Shown here: piece after piece, positions 11,101-21,978 of the stretch | Layout: each line of letters starts with the position of its first letter | Numbering within the stretch: position 1 is the stretch's first letter | Origin: Lenzites betulinus | Lineage: Eukaryota > Basidiomycota > Agaricomycetes > Polyporales > Polyporaceae | NCBI GenBank assembly: GCA_022264855.1 | Contig: JABYQU010000005.1 | Location: 620,001 to 684,000 of the forward strand | Direction: 5' to 3' | Length of the DNA stretch: 64,000 bases | Notes under the pieces: model-generated | Told to the model about the DNA's origin: nothing | Databases searched by the model: none | What the model saw: only the letters and a program-made list of their open reading frames with translations | Program-made: the position numbers and the translations under genes

Positions 11101-11250
11101 GAGCATGGAGTGCTCTTAGATTTCGGCCGTGACCAGATAGTGGTCAGAGGAACGGTGATACCGTTATTCAAAGAACCAATTATCAATACGGCGATGAAGG
11201 AGTATAGGCCAGGGAATCGCGTGCCGAACAAGGCTAATCCTGTCAAATAG
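8158..11250 (+). CDS. gag: Gag polyprotein with zinc knuckle and retropepsin
   Basis: This is a 1030-residue frame beginning 88 bp after the LTR. The first ~400 residues are Ser/Pro/Arg-rich and low in complexity. The region around residues 440-640 is a retrotransposon Gag domain (FEGKDDPDGFIVWLQNLLEYF). A CCHC knuckle, CFACGQIGHYAADPTC, sits near residue 715 and should bind the element's RNA. Acidic sequence follows. An aspartic protease with catalytic LVLFDSGCT lies near residue 900, so Gag and protease share one frame. The frame ends in TAG at 11248-11250, and the next frame begins six bases later in the same register. The protein would assemble the virus-like particle in the cytoplasm. 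Confidence 0.9.
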   Translation: MEVPGNFPASSRRPSRSSRPTTPSGPVTTSGAGPYRPSASRRESPTQTGSQAATRAHSRVDRRESYQFPRVSPGSTPEDVPTASQLGLSSALHVETTRGRTSAADKGKGRAAPRPSSRTEGYHSARVSNVSVRSRPPSQLDKEAEPVDDMPVGMVSPRSSPIIGPNMAISQSSALQLVSLLQASRRRFSTLRLEVQRAEDELNAQVSDLLGRIAEDGEDGDIPEGYADVHVETPAVDISQGSPRQWHRDEEDEVEGELLDAASEVGQSDKDVDPHERLKHGRLQRLAAAGLARSDVSGPSRSAPAPPNNTPLLSATTTRSPLDIPEPRRSVAFDSANLRRRRTGAAEGRDESSASTTPFRRTTMPSISVFARADPLRSRRSMAPSRFPDNRMSSAAGQTPGAMAGRDDLAYLVPGNGPRDIQGVQRILDMIQESVADPPTTAPPAYLKVAKLAVPKAFEGKDDPDGFIVWLQNLLEYFSTLRITGPELDGDRVRILGTCLGGDAATWFQNTIRSPSRDKHDWWFDEAIVGLYRRFIHRDIHMVAAHEFEQLQYSAEKGGVASLYERLLYHAERMWETPTQFQQCQKFMDALPDRFEELLTVYNGLSVQYNSLTELYQAALDLEQNSRSMAMRRKSRTSTAAHPASSKSANDHKGNKPKEDAEKGASRPVHSVSRGFGRRGFRGVNASNKPSAPPAAPHAPQQRTDKPNASKATVKCFACGQIGHYAADPTCPKFNQRGIAGPKMFAQRVVDDNSDHENSGLNAQAASDEKALEASEYEAEGLMDEETYPDEDEYPQSEPGYGGSQYESDVNEADSPGEIDDYGDAVLFGAMRVESLRNDGVGEAERLNSMAVARDKGLRHAWLYDAKVRKATDDGDQPQRRLDSQRTLCAELWINNVKALVLFDSGCTTDSITPEFAYICKASRVDLKEPVGLQLGTKGSKTRINFGARATLTVGTVKKEHYFDVVDIDRYDAILGTVFCREHGVLLDFGRDQIVVRGTVIPLFKEPIINTAMKEYRPGNRVPNKANPVK

Positions 11251-11256
11251 GGGAGC

Positions 11257-14200
11257 ATGACGCAATCCACTAAGGTGGAGCCCTCCCGCACGCGTCATGC
11301 GCTCTCAGAGTCGAGTATGGAAAGGGGAGGGGACGGCAAGGAAGCCGTAGACATTCCAATTCGACATCAAGGACGGGCAAAAAATAGCTCAATGCCTGTA
11401 ATCATGGAAGAGATGCCGCCTTCGGTGCATTCGTCGGAACACCGGCTAAAAGTAGCCAAGGAGGAGAATCAGTGCCGAATAGGCCGAGTAATGGAACAAA
11501 TTGCTATAGGGCAATGGGAGGAGATACGAGACAAGAGTAGCCATATGGCTACGGTGGAGGATGACGAAGAAGCCGAGCTAGAGAAGCTCCGGGAGAAGTG
11601 GTATAAGGCCACGGAGGATATAATGCGGCCGCCGCCGGAGGAGCTGCCCCCATTCCGGGAGGTAGATCATAAGATACCACTCATCGATGAACATAAGACA
11701 TACAAGTATCACCTGCCAAGATGCGCAGAGTCTATAAAGACTGAGCTATTGGCCAAGATTAACAGATATGTGAAGGCAGGTTGGTGGAAGCCAGCTACCG
11801 TGCCGCAAGCGGCGCCGTTATTATGTGTAGCCAAGAAAGATGGCAAGCTAAGGACTGTCATTGACGCAAGACAGCGTAACGACAATACCGTTCATGATTT
11901 GACTCCGTTCCCGGATCAGGACCAAATCAGGATGGACGTAGCCCGAGCCAAATATCGCTCGAAGATCGATTTATCCAATGCGTATGAACAAGTTCGCATT
12001 ATTGCGTCGGATATCTGGAAAACTGCGTTCGCGACGCCCTTTGGGACGTTTGTGAGCGAAGTCATGCAACAAGGCAATACGAATGCGCCATCCACCTTCC
12101 AGAGACTAATGACCACGATATTTCGTGAGTTTATAGGCCGATTCGTACATGTGTATCTAGACGATATTTTCGTCTTTTCCAATACCAAGGCAGAACATGA
12201 AGAGCACTTGAAGCTCGTGTTTGATGCACTCCGTAAAGCGAAGCTATACTTAAGTCGCAAAAAGTGCGATTTGTTTTCGAAGAGTTTAGACTGTCTCGGC
12301 CATCGGATTGATGACCGAGGGCTACATGCAGATACCGACAAAATGAGCCGTATCCGCCATTGGCGGACGCCTCGTACATATCACGACGTCCAACGATTCT
12401 TAGGACTAGTCAACTACTTGGCGCATTTCATGCCTGACGTTACTTCATACACTGCCCCGTTAGCGGACATGGTACATAATGACCGGCCGTTCATATGGCG
12501 GGCCTTACATGATAAATGCTTTGAATTGATCAAAGCCCTAGCATGTAAAGTGCCCATTCTACGGCCTATTGATCCTAATAAGCCAGAGCCAATATGGCTG
12601 ATTTGTGATGCCTCGCTGTATGGAGTAGGAGCGTTGTATGGTCAAGGCCAGGATTGGCAGACTTGCAGGCCTGCAGGGTTCATGTCAAAGAAATTGACGA
12701 GTGCACAAAGAGCCTATAGAACCTACGAGCAAGAAGCTCTCGCCATCCTAGAAGGACTACTCAAGTGGGAAGACAAGCTACTGGGACGGAAAATCCGTAT
12801 AGTGACCGACCATCGAGCCTTGGAATTTCTCAAGGGTGTTCCCCGGCCTAATAATAGGCAGATTCGTTGGTATGAGTACCTATCTCGATTCGACTATACG
12901 ATATCGTACATACCGGGTCACCTGAACAAGGTCGCGGACTGTTTGTCGAGGTATCATGAGGCCGATGGATCTCATGACTTGTTCGAGGAATACGAATATG
13001 TTAATGCCGACGCCAGGCTAGACCCTGATAGGGATGATTTGCCCCAGTCCCGAGTACTTGAACTAGGTGCCGGCCGTATAATTCGTCATACTGCCAAGAA
13101 AATGGCCATGATAGCGGAGGCAGAAGCAGCCCGTAAACTGAGAGAGCCCGTAGAAGCTCGGCAAGAAGAAGCGGCTGAGTACGCCTCGCATCAGCCCAGG
13201 CCAGTGGTGCAAGAAACGCAGGATGAGGAGGCCAATCCAACACTGTCGGAATCACTGGCTAATGGGCCATCATTACGCCCGTATGTGGAGATGGAGGATG
13301 GGCTGATGGAAGCCATTCGGCGGGGTTATAGCCACGATGTCACGTTTCGGAAGATAGTGGAGAATCTGGACCACCACCGTAACTTCCGACAGCCCGATGG
13401 GCTAATATACACGAAAAATCGTGATTATGAAGAAGTGTTATGCCTTCCCCGAGTGTTATTCGGTCGCAGGATGATTCCTGAACTTATTTTAGACCGAGCT
13501 CATACAGCATTGGGCCATTTAGGACCGCAACGGACCGCAGAATACATCCGCAGATGGTTCTGGTGGCCTACTTTGAGGCGAGATGTGGATAAGTTCTGTA
13601 CCACCTGTGGTATTTGTCACATGGCTAAAGCATCGACTCAACGGCCTGCCGGGCTATTACACCATCTGCCGGTGCCCAGGCGGCCTTGGGAGTCTATTTC
13701 TATGGATTTCGTTGGGCCATTCCCGGTCGCGTTTGGTTGCGATTATATATGGGTAGTAGTGGATCGACTGACGTCGATGGTCCACTTGATACCCATCCGA
13801 ACAACGGATACTGCCGCCGAATTGGCGTTAATATATCTCTGAGAAGTTGTGCGGCTGCATGGGCTGCCGGAATCTATTGTCTCGGACCGAGACAGTAAAT
13901 TCACGTCCAAGTTTTGGCGAGAACTTCATAGACTAATGGGAGCAAAACTGCTCATGTCTACTGCGTTCCATCCTCAGACCGATGGATTAAGCGAGCGAAC
14001 TATCCGCTCAGTAACACAGATATTGCGTGCAACCGTGGCGCCAGATCAGCTGGATTGGTACCAGAAATTGCCACTGGTAGAGTTTGCATTGAACTCGGCG
14101 TCAAGCGCTACTACCAAGTTTGCTCCATTTGAGCTCAACTACGGATACTTGCCTCGGACCATGAATGGTATCAATACTAACTCGCACTTCGCGGGTGTAC

Positions 14201-14796
14201 GGGAATTCGCCGTAAGGGCCCGAGCCAATGTGGAAGCGGCTCATGATGCTATAATCGATGCAAGAGTGGCACAGACTCATTATGCAAATAAGCATAGGTC
14301 GGCGGAACCAATATACAAGGTGGGCGATCAAGCCTACCTATCCACAAAAAATCTATCGCTGCCCAAGGGCAGAGCTCGAAAGCTGGTGCCCAAATATATT
14401 GGGCCGTTCCGAATTACGGAAGCGTTTCCCGACACGTCTAGCTATACGCTGGAACTACCGCCTGAGATGAAGGCCAGAAGGATACATCCGCGATTCCATG
14501 CATCCTTACTCCGGCCTCACGAGCCCAATGACGATGCACTGTTTCCTCATCGTGAAGCCCGTGCGTTCTACGATATTGGGGAGGACGACAGCACAGAGTG
14601 GCTGGTGGACGAAATCATCGGCCACGAATGGCAGGGCAATAAGTGCCGATTTCACGTCCGTTGGACATTGGGCGATCATACCTGGGAACCATACGATAAC
14701 TGCAAAGACTTAGCGGCGCTCGATGGATATTGCCAGCTTATGGGCGTGGACAACTGGCAGTTACTGCCAAGGAAACCAAAAGCCCGCACGCCATAG
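11257..14796 (+). pseudogene. pol: Pol: RT, RNase H, integrase, chromodomain; one in-frame TGA
   Basis: The reverse transcriptase has VIDARQRN, the SKIDLSNAYEQ motif and the YLDD active site. RNase H follows (LICDASLYGVGA, then the VTDHRALEFL block). The integrase has its HHCC zinc domain (HTALGHLG...CTTCGIC) and the catalytic triad in SMDFVG, VSDRDSKF and DGLSERT. A chromodomain lies at the C-terminus (EWLVDEIIGHEW, WEPYDNC) and probably steers integration to modified chromatin. A TGA at 13840-13842 breaks the integrase just before EVVRLHGLP, where related elements usually have Arg, so CGA to TGA is likely. The frame continues without shift to 14796. The upstream gag frame is in the same register, separated only by TAG, so gag and pol may originally have been one polyprotein. 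Confidence 0.88.
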
Positions 14797-15083
14797 GGAC
14801 TAATGCATATTTGCACGAATTGGAAGGACTTGGGCGATGCTCGCCACGATAATTGACAAAAGAATATACGACGCGCCATGCCCGTGACTTGACGCATGAC
14901 GACGCGACGCGACGCGTAAGCGCCTTAGTGGTGGAATCTGAGATAGAGCGCTTCGTACTTCACCGCTAAGGGTCGACTACCCGTACAGCGTGAAGGCCGC
15001 GCCAGCAAGTCGTCGGCTGCCTCCTGCTCTCTCTCTACCTTCTTCCACCATCTGCTACATCTTACCGCGCACCGAACAACACC

Positions 15084-17414
15084 ATGCCTGCCGACAACAC
15101 GAACCCCTCGGACGAGACTGGACCTCCTAACCCCGCCGAAATGGCGGTAGACAGCGCTTTGGCCAATACGGCTTTGAACGCGGCGACGCCGTCGACGGCA
15201 ATGATGCCGGTGTTTGGACAGTTCCCGCAACAAGCCCAGTTCACGGCCATGCAGCCTACATTCATGACGGGGATGGGCCAATCGGCACAGCAGGGCATAT
15301 ACCTGCAGCAGCCCCCGGTAGGCTATGGGTACGGGGCTGGAGGCCAATTTCGGCCGGGTTCTACGATGACTGGAGCAATGGGAGCGCCATCACAAATGGG
15401 AATGGCGCCCGGAATGCCGCCGCTGATGCCTCTAGCATCGTTATCATGGGCCGCAGTGCCCGGGCACCCATTGCTCGTGGCTCACACTGTTGGATGCGCT
15501 GTCTGCGCCGAGTTCATTCGGCACTACATGGCCGCGGCCAACGACGCGGCTTTCATAGAGGCCCAGACTACGGTACAAGGGGAGCTACAGGCTCGCTTCT
15601 GGCGCCACTTCGAAGAGCATGCTCGCTCTGAAGGGGGAAGGGCAAGGAAAGAGGCCGAGCGAGTAGCTCAAGAATTAGCGACGGCCAACGCTAGGATAGA
15701 GGAGTTGGAGGCGGCACGAGAACGAGAACAGGCGAGGAATCGCCGTCAGACAGCAGAAGACCGCGAGCTGTGGGAGCGATACCGCTCGGAGAGAAACACA
15801 GCGAGAGAACGCGTGAATGAGTTGGAGGACGAACGACGTCAAATGATGCGACAAATGGAAAGTATCCGTCCATCATCGGCATTGACTTCGGTGACTCATG
15901 GGTCGGGTTCGTCTGGGTATATACAGCGCGATCCTCGCGAAATGAGCCCACGGCGCGACCGCCAGGACTCAGGACATGGACGCATTCGGACCCCTCCTCG
16001 CCGAACACAGGATGATCGCCACGATGACTACCCTCAAGCGGGCCGGTCAAGCGACGTGCTCGACAAGTTTACGGCTTTCTCCGACGAGTCCGATGAGGAT
16101 GAAGTATACGATGTGGATCGGATCCGGAAGGTGTCCGACCGACAACGAGTCCGTCATGCCCGGCGCAACCAGCCGCCTCCACCTGCACCAGGAACTGGTC
16201 CGGCTTTCACCATGAATGGGCCGCACGCGCCAACAATCCGGATACCGGATGGCTGGCCCAGCAATATGCTGACTGTACCGGGGGAATCTGACGCAAGGTT
16301 GGCGTCGCATTGGTACAATTTCGTGCCTGTGACACGGAGGATGCGAGAATGCTCATGAGCGCAGCTCACGCCGATATGGGCGAGGCCCGTCATCGAATTC
16401 AACACCTCCTGGCCCAGATCGCGGCTAACCCGGCGCTGACGGGAGTGCAAGGGTTGCGAGTGCTGAACGAGCACTGGCGCAACCCTGATCGACGGTCCGC
16501 GCCCCTAGGGACAGCCCCTGCTCGTAGTTATGGACGTCGGGGATCCCCCCAATATACTCCACCGGGACTAGTCCCCACGTCTACCGCACACCTGCCGCCA
16601 CCCTCCCGCACGTGGACCGAACCGGCCAAGCCTCGTATCAACCAGCCTCGATTGGCCGACGCGGTGAGCCGCTGGATTGAATGGCTGTCGCTGCATCAGA
16701 GCCGTATCCCCGCGTGGATGGAGCGTGTGGACGGCACCATGGACGGGGCGCCTCGGGCCGAGAATGTAGAGCTGCATCTCATGATTCGCAGGCCCGTGGG
16801 CCGGGGTGTATCGGTCGACGACCGGGGTCGATGGATATCTCTGTCTCAGGAGTTGTTCTCCGTCCAGGGGCTGTATCGGCATATCGTTCAGCGAGGGAAC
16901 TACCCGCGGCAACCCGTATACTCCCCCGATGCTCGATTCGCAGGATCATACCGCGAGGGCGAGCTCACCCTGTTCCATGTCGCTCGATGGTACGCCAGTG
17001 CGGGCGTGGGGTACGATTTGGCCGATCGTGTACAGGTCTCCGCCTGGCGAGCTCGAGCGCTCTTTCACGGCCGTGATTACGCCGAGACACAGTACGTGTT
17101 CCCGGGGTGAACGCGGTAGCCGACGTGCTGCGGTACCTAATCTGTTCGAGCTGCAAACCGCTCATGCTCTTATCCCGCCTACAACCGCATTCTTGGCCAC
17201 GCCGGCTCCGCCTGCCCCTATTCTCGGGCTGCCAGTAGGCAATGCCCCGGAGCCCCAGGACACCGAGATGACCGACGGTCCCGCCGCGGGGAGCTCTGAC
17301 CAGGGACTCGCAGGTGGCGGCGTGGTCGCCGGGACCTCTCCCGCGGTGACTGGAGGATCGCAGTCCTCAGCAAGCACGCCGCTTGCTAACGCGGGTGATC
17401 CCGCCTCATCGTAA
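15084..17414 (+). pseudogene. Third reading frame of the Gypsy element, coiled-coil protein
   Basis: An extra protein of about 775 residues lies after pol. It starts at ATG 15084 (MPADNTNPSDETG). An N-terminal Gln/Met/Gly-rich stretch is followed by a long charged coiled coil near residues 165-265 (ELATANARIEELEAARERE), an Arg/Asp-rich linker, and a folded-looking region (DAVSRWIEWLSLHQSRIPAWM, LTLFHVARWYASAGVGYDLADRV). The tail is Pro/Ala/Gly-rich. Coding moves to another frame near 16310-16350 and returns near 17090-17110, so two compensating frameshifts break it. I recognise no known domain; it is not an obvious envelope protein because I see no signal peptide or membrane anchor. A structural or Gag-like role is speculation. 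Confidence 0.6.
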
Positions 17415-17473
17415 ATGGCCGCCGCTCGTATCCCGTTCTCTAACGCCGCCGTATGTCGCAGTTGGAATTATTC

Positions 17474-18056
17474 GACACACCTTGCCCAGTGTGTCGTCTT
17501 AGCATTGGGCCCGCGCTGCTTATATTCGCAGCCAGACATTGTAACTACCCGACTACAATGTCCAATCAAGGGTTATCGCTGCTCATATTCGCAGCAACAA
17601 GGTCGTGTAGTTGCCCGACTACCTCGACTCAACTAAGGGCTCGCGCTGCCGATATTCGCAGCAAAGTGTTGTAGCTACCCGACTACAATACTCAATCAAG
17701 GGCAACTGTCGCTTATATTCGCGACCGTCACCAAATCCAGTAATGGATTAGACCGTGCTATTGAACTCTCCATATACCTACTACACACGCAGACTTGCTG
17801 CGCGGATTGAATTTATCGTTGGAGGCCAGCCAACTCATCAGGCATTTCTGGTCAATCGCCGCTTATATTCGCGGCCTGTATTATAAATGGGGCTAATATT
17901 GGCCCGAAGCTCAATCCCTTCGCTCGTTAGCATGAGTGCTAGACATTCACCCGCCTGTAATGATGATACTACCAGGGGTGCAGCCAACGTACGCTGGTTG
18001 GCTGATTGCCCTTGACCACCTAATATTAAAGCGCTATTGCTGCTCATATTTGCAGC
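17474..18056 (+). repeat. Array of co-varying hairpins upstream of the 3' LTR
   Basis: Six copies of a 5-bp stem with an 8-nt loop of the form TNATATTY or close to it lie at 17515-17532, 17578-17595, 17645-17662, 17708-17725, 17858-17875 and 18039-18056. The stems differ but stay paired: GCTGC/GCAGC (four copies), GTCGC/GCGAC and GCCGC/GCGGC. The first three alternate with a second hairpin around ACCCGAC or GCCCGAC: 17535-17562, 17601-17629 and 17665-17692. There too both arms change together. The basic unit is 63-67 bp and also carries CAATCAAGGG or a near copy. Further perfect stems are GACACAC/GTGTGTC at 17474-17495 and CAGCCAAC/GTTGGCTG at 17981-18004. Paired changes point to selection on RNA or single-strand structure. 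Confidence 0.8.
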
Positions 18057-18090
18057 TTTTAACTATCATATTAGACCCCGTGTCAGGTCT

Positions 18091-18102
18091 AGGGGGGGAG
18101 AG
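18091..18102 (+). promoter_or_regulatory. Polypurine tract
   Basis: AGGGGGGGAGAG lies directly against the 3' LTR and is the expected primer for plus-strand DNA synthesis. Confidence 0.85.
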
Positions 18103-18344
18103 TGTAAGGGACGCTCCGGTGGACTTAGCCCGAGGGCTGGTATTCGTTACCCGTAGAATAACTCATTCTATTATGTAATACGTAGTCGCGTACGGCGTCC
18201 GAGTATTCGGGACTCGGGCGCCTGGTGGGGCAAGTCTTTTGCCAACGCCCACCATCCTCACGGAGTACGCCGCCTAATAAAGGCCCGGACCAAGCTACTT
18301 CGTTAGGAATTGGGCACGGTAAAAGCACCCACGTGAACTTAACA
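18103..18344 (+). repeat. 3' LTR (242 bp)
   Basis: No difference from the 5' LTR is seen over 242 bp. It is followed by GGTACC, which does not repeat the five bases before the 5' LTR. Confidence 0.95.
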
Positions 18345-18816
18345 GGTACCCATGTTTGTATGCTGGACCCTGAACGTAACAGTGCCATATATAACATCCA
18401 CAGGAACCATCCTCAACCCAAACATAGCAGGCACCCGACATGCACGCTGTAATATGTACAGATAGGCATACAGCGACGGTGCACCAGGAGGCCTGGAGTG
18501 GATCTCGAGCTAGCTGATGGGTCACACAATGGCCCTACAGTGACGTCTCAGGGTATTGCATCCTTGCCCAGCGGTGTCCCGTTATGTAGTGCATGCCACA
18601 CGGTGACCGACATGGCGACCTGCATGCATCGAGGCTAGCAGACTGCAGCGGCTAGGTTTCCTTTCCCAGAGCCTGCCGTCCCATTCGGGCGAACTGCTCA
18701 CGTGCGTTCAATTCCTCTACACAAGTTTTCCACATACCCTCTCACCGTTGCTTTAAACTCCTCGTGTCCAGCTACACATCTGCCGACGTTCTACACCGTG
18801 ACGGCCGCCTGCCAGC

Positions 18817-21800
18817 ATGGCGCTGTACACAGAACAACTCTCAAAACGCTGTCAGCGGGACAGTTGCTCTAGGAAAGCTATGGAAAACCAAGGGCCTCTC
18901 CGCTACATGCGGTCTCAGAACCCCGGTGCTCCAGGTAAAATGCTCTGTGAGCCTTGCTTAGCATACTATGAGCAGAAAAGCATAGATGCTGGTCTATGTG
19001 CGTTCGCCTTCCTATAACACCCTCTCTATGACAAGTTGATGGCCTCTAATCCATTACACCGCAGCCATTCATGGGAACCTTACCCTGGATTCGCCTCAGG
19101 CCTTCGTGGATCAACATGAGGAGTTCAAACCCTCTCAGGGGAGCATACAGCGCGATATTGCAGCTGCGCAACGTGGCGGTATGTCGCTAGCCCTTAGATC
19201 TCCTATATGCTGAGCTACGCTGACGCTTTGACGCAGAGATGTCTCGTGTGAAGCCCATTGGATCCGGGTCGAAAAGGCCATCTGCTCTCAAGCCACTCAT
19301 GCCCCCACCTGCTGTCCCTGCCCGATCGGGTGTGCCAGCGATTCATGTGCCCGGGTGGGAGGTTTTCGAGAGGATGCGGGCTGTCTTTGACGGCTCCAAA
19401 AATGTCAAAACAAACGTATTATACGGGTATCAACCTGTTCATGACCTATACGGCGACATCAAGCAGGTCTTTCAGAAGAATGCACGCCTGGGATCAACAC
19501 CTGAAGCAAGAGAGCACGTTGTTGTGAAGGCGTCCATGGTGACGTTTGAGGAAGGAAAGAAAAAGGCAACCTTAGTTGGGGTACGTCTGCATGCACCGGC
19601 ACACATCGATATCTAGCTCTCATCCTTGAACGTCCTTTATCCACAGACCGTTCAAGAGTCCATTGGCTGCGTGCCGGTTCACATTGGTGCCAGCGACCTC
19701 AAATCCCTTGTCTTCTCTGCGCTATACCCTGTATTTGTGGAATGGTGCCACATGGCGTCGCTCTCCTATGCTGAGTGCAAGATTCGAGACAAGGACGGGG
19801 TCATCATTGAACCAATCGCAGGCATAGATGGCGACCGCGACGCCCTGCCCCAGCAACAGTTCTTCCACATAAAGGAGGTACAGCGCAAGCAGCGACGCGT
19901 TTTCAAGGCGACCAAACCTGCAGAGGTGTTGCTTGAGATACCATCTCAAGTTTATACCAAGGCTCAAACCCGCAAACGGTACCACAAGGCTGGATTGGTA
20001 CGTGTCTGGGCCCTCGAGGCCTTACATGTATGTAGCTTCAGAGCTAACGATGCCATCACAGGCCGGGGACTCTGAGACCATCAGCAGCGAGGACGATATC
20101 ATCGATGCTGAGGAGCCTCGTCACAAGCATCGCGTAAGCCCATAGCGTGTCCGGGTATCATCCACAATCCTACCCATTCTTATTTGATATTTTCAGGCTC
20201 ATGTACAGGCAAGCGCTTTCGAAGAGAGGCAGCTGTCGGATTCAGCACGGTCGCCACCACACGTTCTGTCTGTTGACAGTGTGGGCAGTAATGGTGGTGA
20301 TGGCGATGATGGCGGCGACGACGGTGATGATGCACTGATCAACAAACCGCCCTTTGAGGCATTCAAGGATATGGAGCAGAAGACCCTGAAGAGACGCATT
20401 ACTGGCGACGGCTCAAACCCGACGGTATGTTTGTAGCCTTCTGTCCTGATAGCATTAGAGCTGGTAATACTTAACTCACTCGCCGTCATGTTAGCAGGCG
20501 TTTGAGTCGGCATTAGCCACGAAGCGGCTCAGGTCCATTGAGCCGATAGCATGGCCCTTGCCGGCATCAGACCGATCGTCAACTGCACCTGAAGTATTGT
20601 CTGCGAAGGCAATCGAGCTTGCCCTGCGTGGCCAGCAGGGACCGTCGCGCCCAGCAGTGATAGCATTGTGTGAGTGTCTATTATTTATCTCATAGTTGGT
20701 GCGATGTTTTATCCGTCACATAGTGTCCTCAATTGAGATACCAGTGACCGTCAGACTGAAACCGCATACAACCTTCGCCCAGCTGGTGTTGCGAGGTGCG
20801 TTTATTACGAACTATTTTGGGCGAGTCTGACATATTAATAATTATATACAGGGCCACCCAAAATTGCGCCCGTGTCGGCGAATGTCACATACAACCCCAA
20901 GGCTACACCGCAGTTTGGCACATTTAAGGTGGCCTTCTTTGCGCAAACGAGCCCACCGCTCCCTGGGTTCCCGCCCTCCGGAAGTGTAGTTATGAAGCAG
21001 TCCTACATCAGAAACCACCTCGACGCTCCGACCTCAGGGGGCACTGCTGGCAATTGCTCTGCTCATGACGACCGGTCCTCCAATGCTCACGCGCCGAAGA
21101 ATTACACACTAGTTGAGAGCGGGCAGCAGGTTATCAACCTCGAGAGGGAGATCCTCTGTACCCAATGGGCTGCTGCGCTGATGGACCTGGTGTATGCGTT
21201 TATCGCAAGAAGCCAGCACAGAGGTCCCCCTTTCACCATCCCCCAGATGCGCTATGTTTTGGTGGCGCTCGCCATGGAGAAGAAGGAGTCACCCGATAGA
21301 CGTGTCTTCATGTTAGAGGAGCGCATCGACAGCAAGATTGATGGACCCTGGCGGAAGTATATTAACAACGGTTCCGCTATGCCTCTGAGCGCTGCGACCG
21401 CCACCCCAGAGCTGAGGAATACATCCGAGTTCCTCGTCTTCTGCCAGCATGTGCAGTATCAGGAGACAAAGGGGATGGTGTTTGTATCCGACTTTCAAGG
21501 TGCGTACAGGCCGTCATACATGCGATGCAGACACTCTAAGGCAAATATCCCAAATTTTATGTAGGCGGCGATACATTGCTCTCTGATCCACAACTTCTTA
21601 CCAAGCCGTGCGTCAATATCATCACCGCCTGTCCATAATCTGACCACCGCTGCCAATAGTGAGCTCTCTGCAAGGTTCGGAGACGGGAATGTCAAGGCCG
21701 CATTTGTGAAGTTTTGCGACGAGCATGAATGCTCGAAGTTCTGCAGGTACTATGCATTGGGGCGACCGGGCAGCTCTAACGCAAAGGTATGTGGCATCAT

Positions 21801-21978
21801 ACCATCTGTATGATCAAGTGCTCACATTCTGCAACAGGGAAAGGGCAAGGCAACGGAGCCTCTCTTTCAGCCAACACTAGGCGGCGATGGTGAGCCTTCG
21901 GAAAATGGTATGCGGAGTATGGACATTGGCACGGCTCCTCAAGGAGATGTTATCGTGTCAAATAGAACCTTACGGTAG
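18817..21978 (+). CDS. Alpha-type protein kinase with Cys-rich N-terminus
   Basis: Twelve exons splice in frame to 830 residues: 18817-18997, 19065-19178, 19237-19580, 19647-19997, 20062-20133, 20197-20424, 20498-20669, 20724-20795, 20852-21499, 21565-21607, 21660-21786 and 21838-21978. The C-terminal part, from about residue 510, matches the atypical alpha-kinase fold. It has VVMKQSY (candidate ATP-binding Lys), LEREILCTQW, the catalytic-loop FVSDFQGGGDTLLSDPQ, the glycine-rich FGDGNVKAAF, and the zinc-binding HECSKFC. The N-terminus has a Cys cluster (CQRDSC...CEPCL) that may be a small zinc finger. An acidic Gly/Asp-rich linker sits near residues 385-400. It should phosphorylate Ser/Thr; the target is unknown. 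The gene reads as intact and lies about 470 bp after the Gypsy element. Confidence 0.85.

Larger units (their letters stand above)
7828..18344 (+). mobile_element. Ty3/Gypsy chromovirus-type LTR retrotransposon
   Basis: This 10.5-kb element is bounded by two 242-bp direct repeats that look identical throughout by eye, which implies recent insertion or gene conversion. Order: 5' LTR; gag with zinc knuckle and retropepsin (8158-11250); reverse transcriptase, RNase H, integrase and chromodomain (11257-14796); a third reading frame (15084-17414); a hairpin-rich region (17474-18056); a purine tract (18091-18102); 3' LTR. Polymerase before integrase, plus a chromodomain, places it among chromoviruses. 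The segment between pol and the 3' LTR, about 3.3 kb, is unusually long. No matching target-site duplication flanks it (left AGCGC, right GGTAC). Two in-frame stops and two frameshifts indicate a non-autonomous copy, unless recoding is used. Confidence 0.92.

Noticed and set aside
17515..17725. Regularly spaced repeats that could suggest a CRISPR array
   Set aside because: The genome is eukaryotic, the repeats are part of an LTR element, and the conserved unit is a hairpin with changing stems, not an invariant repeat with unique spacers.
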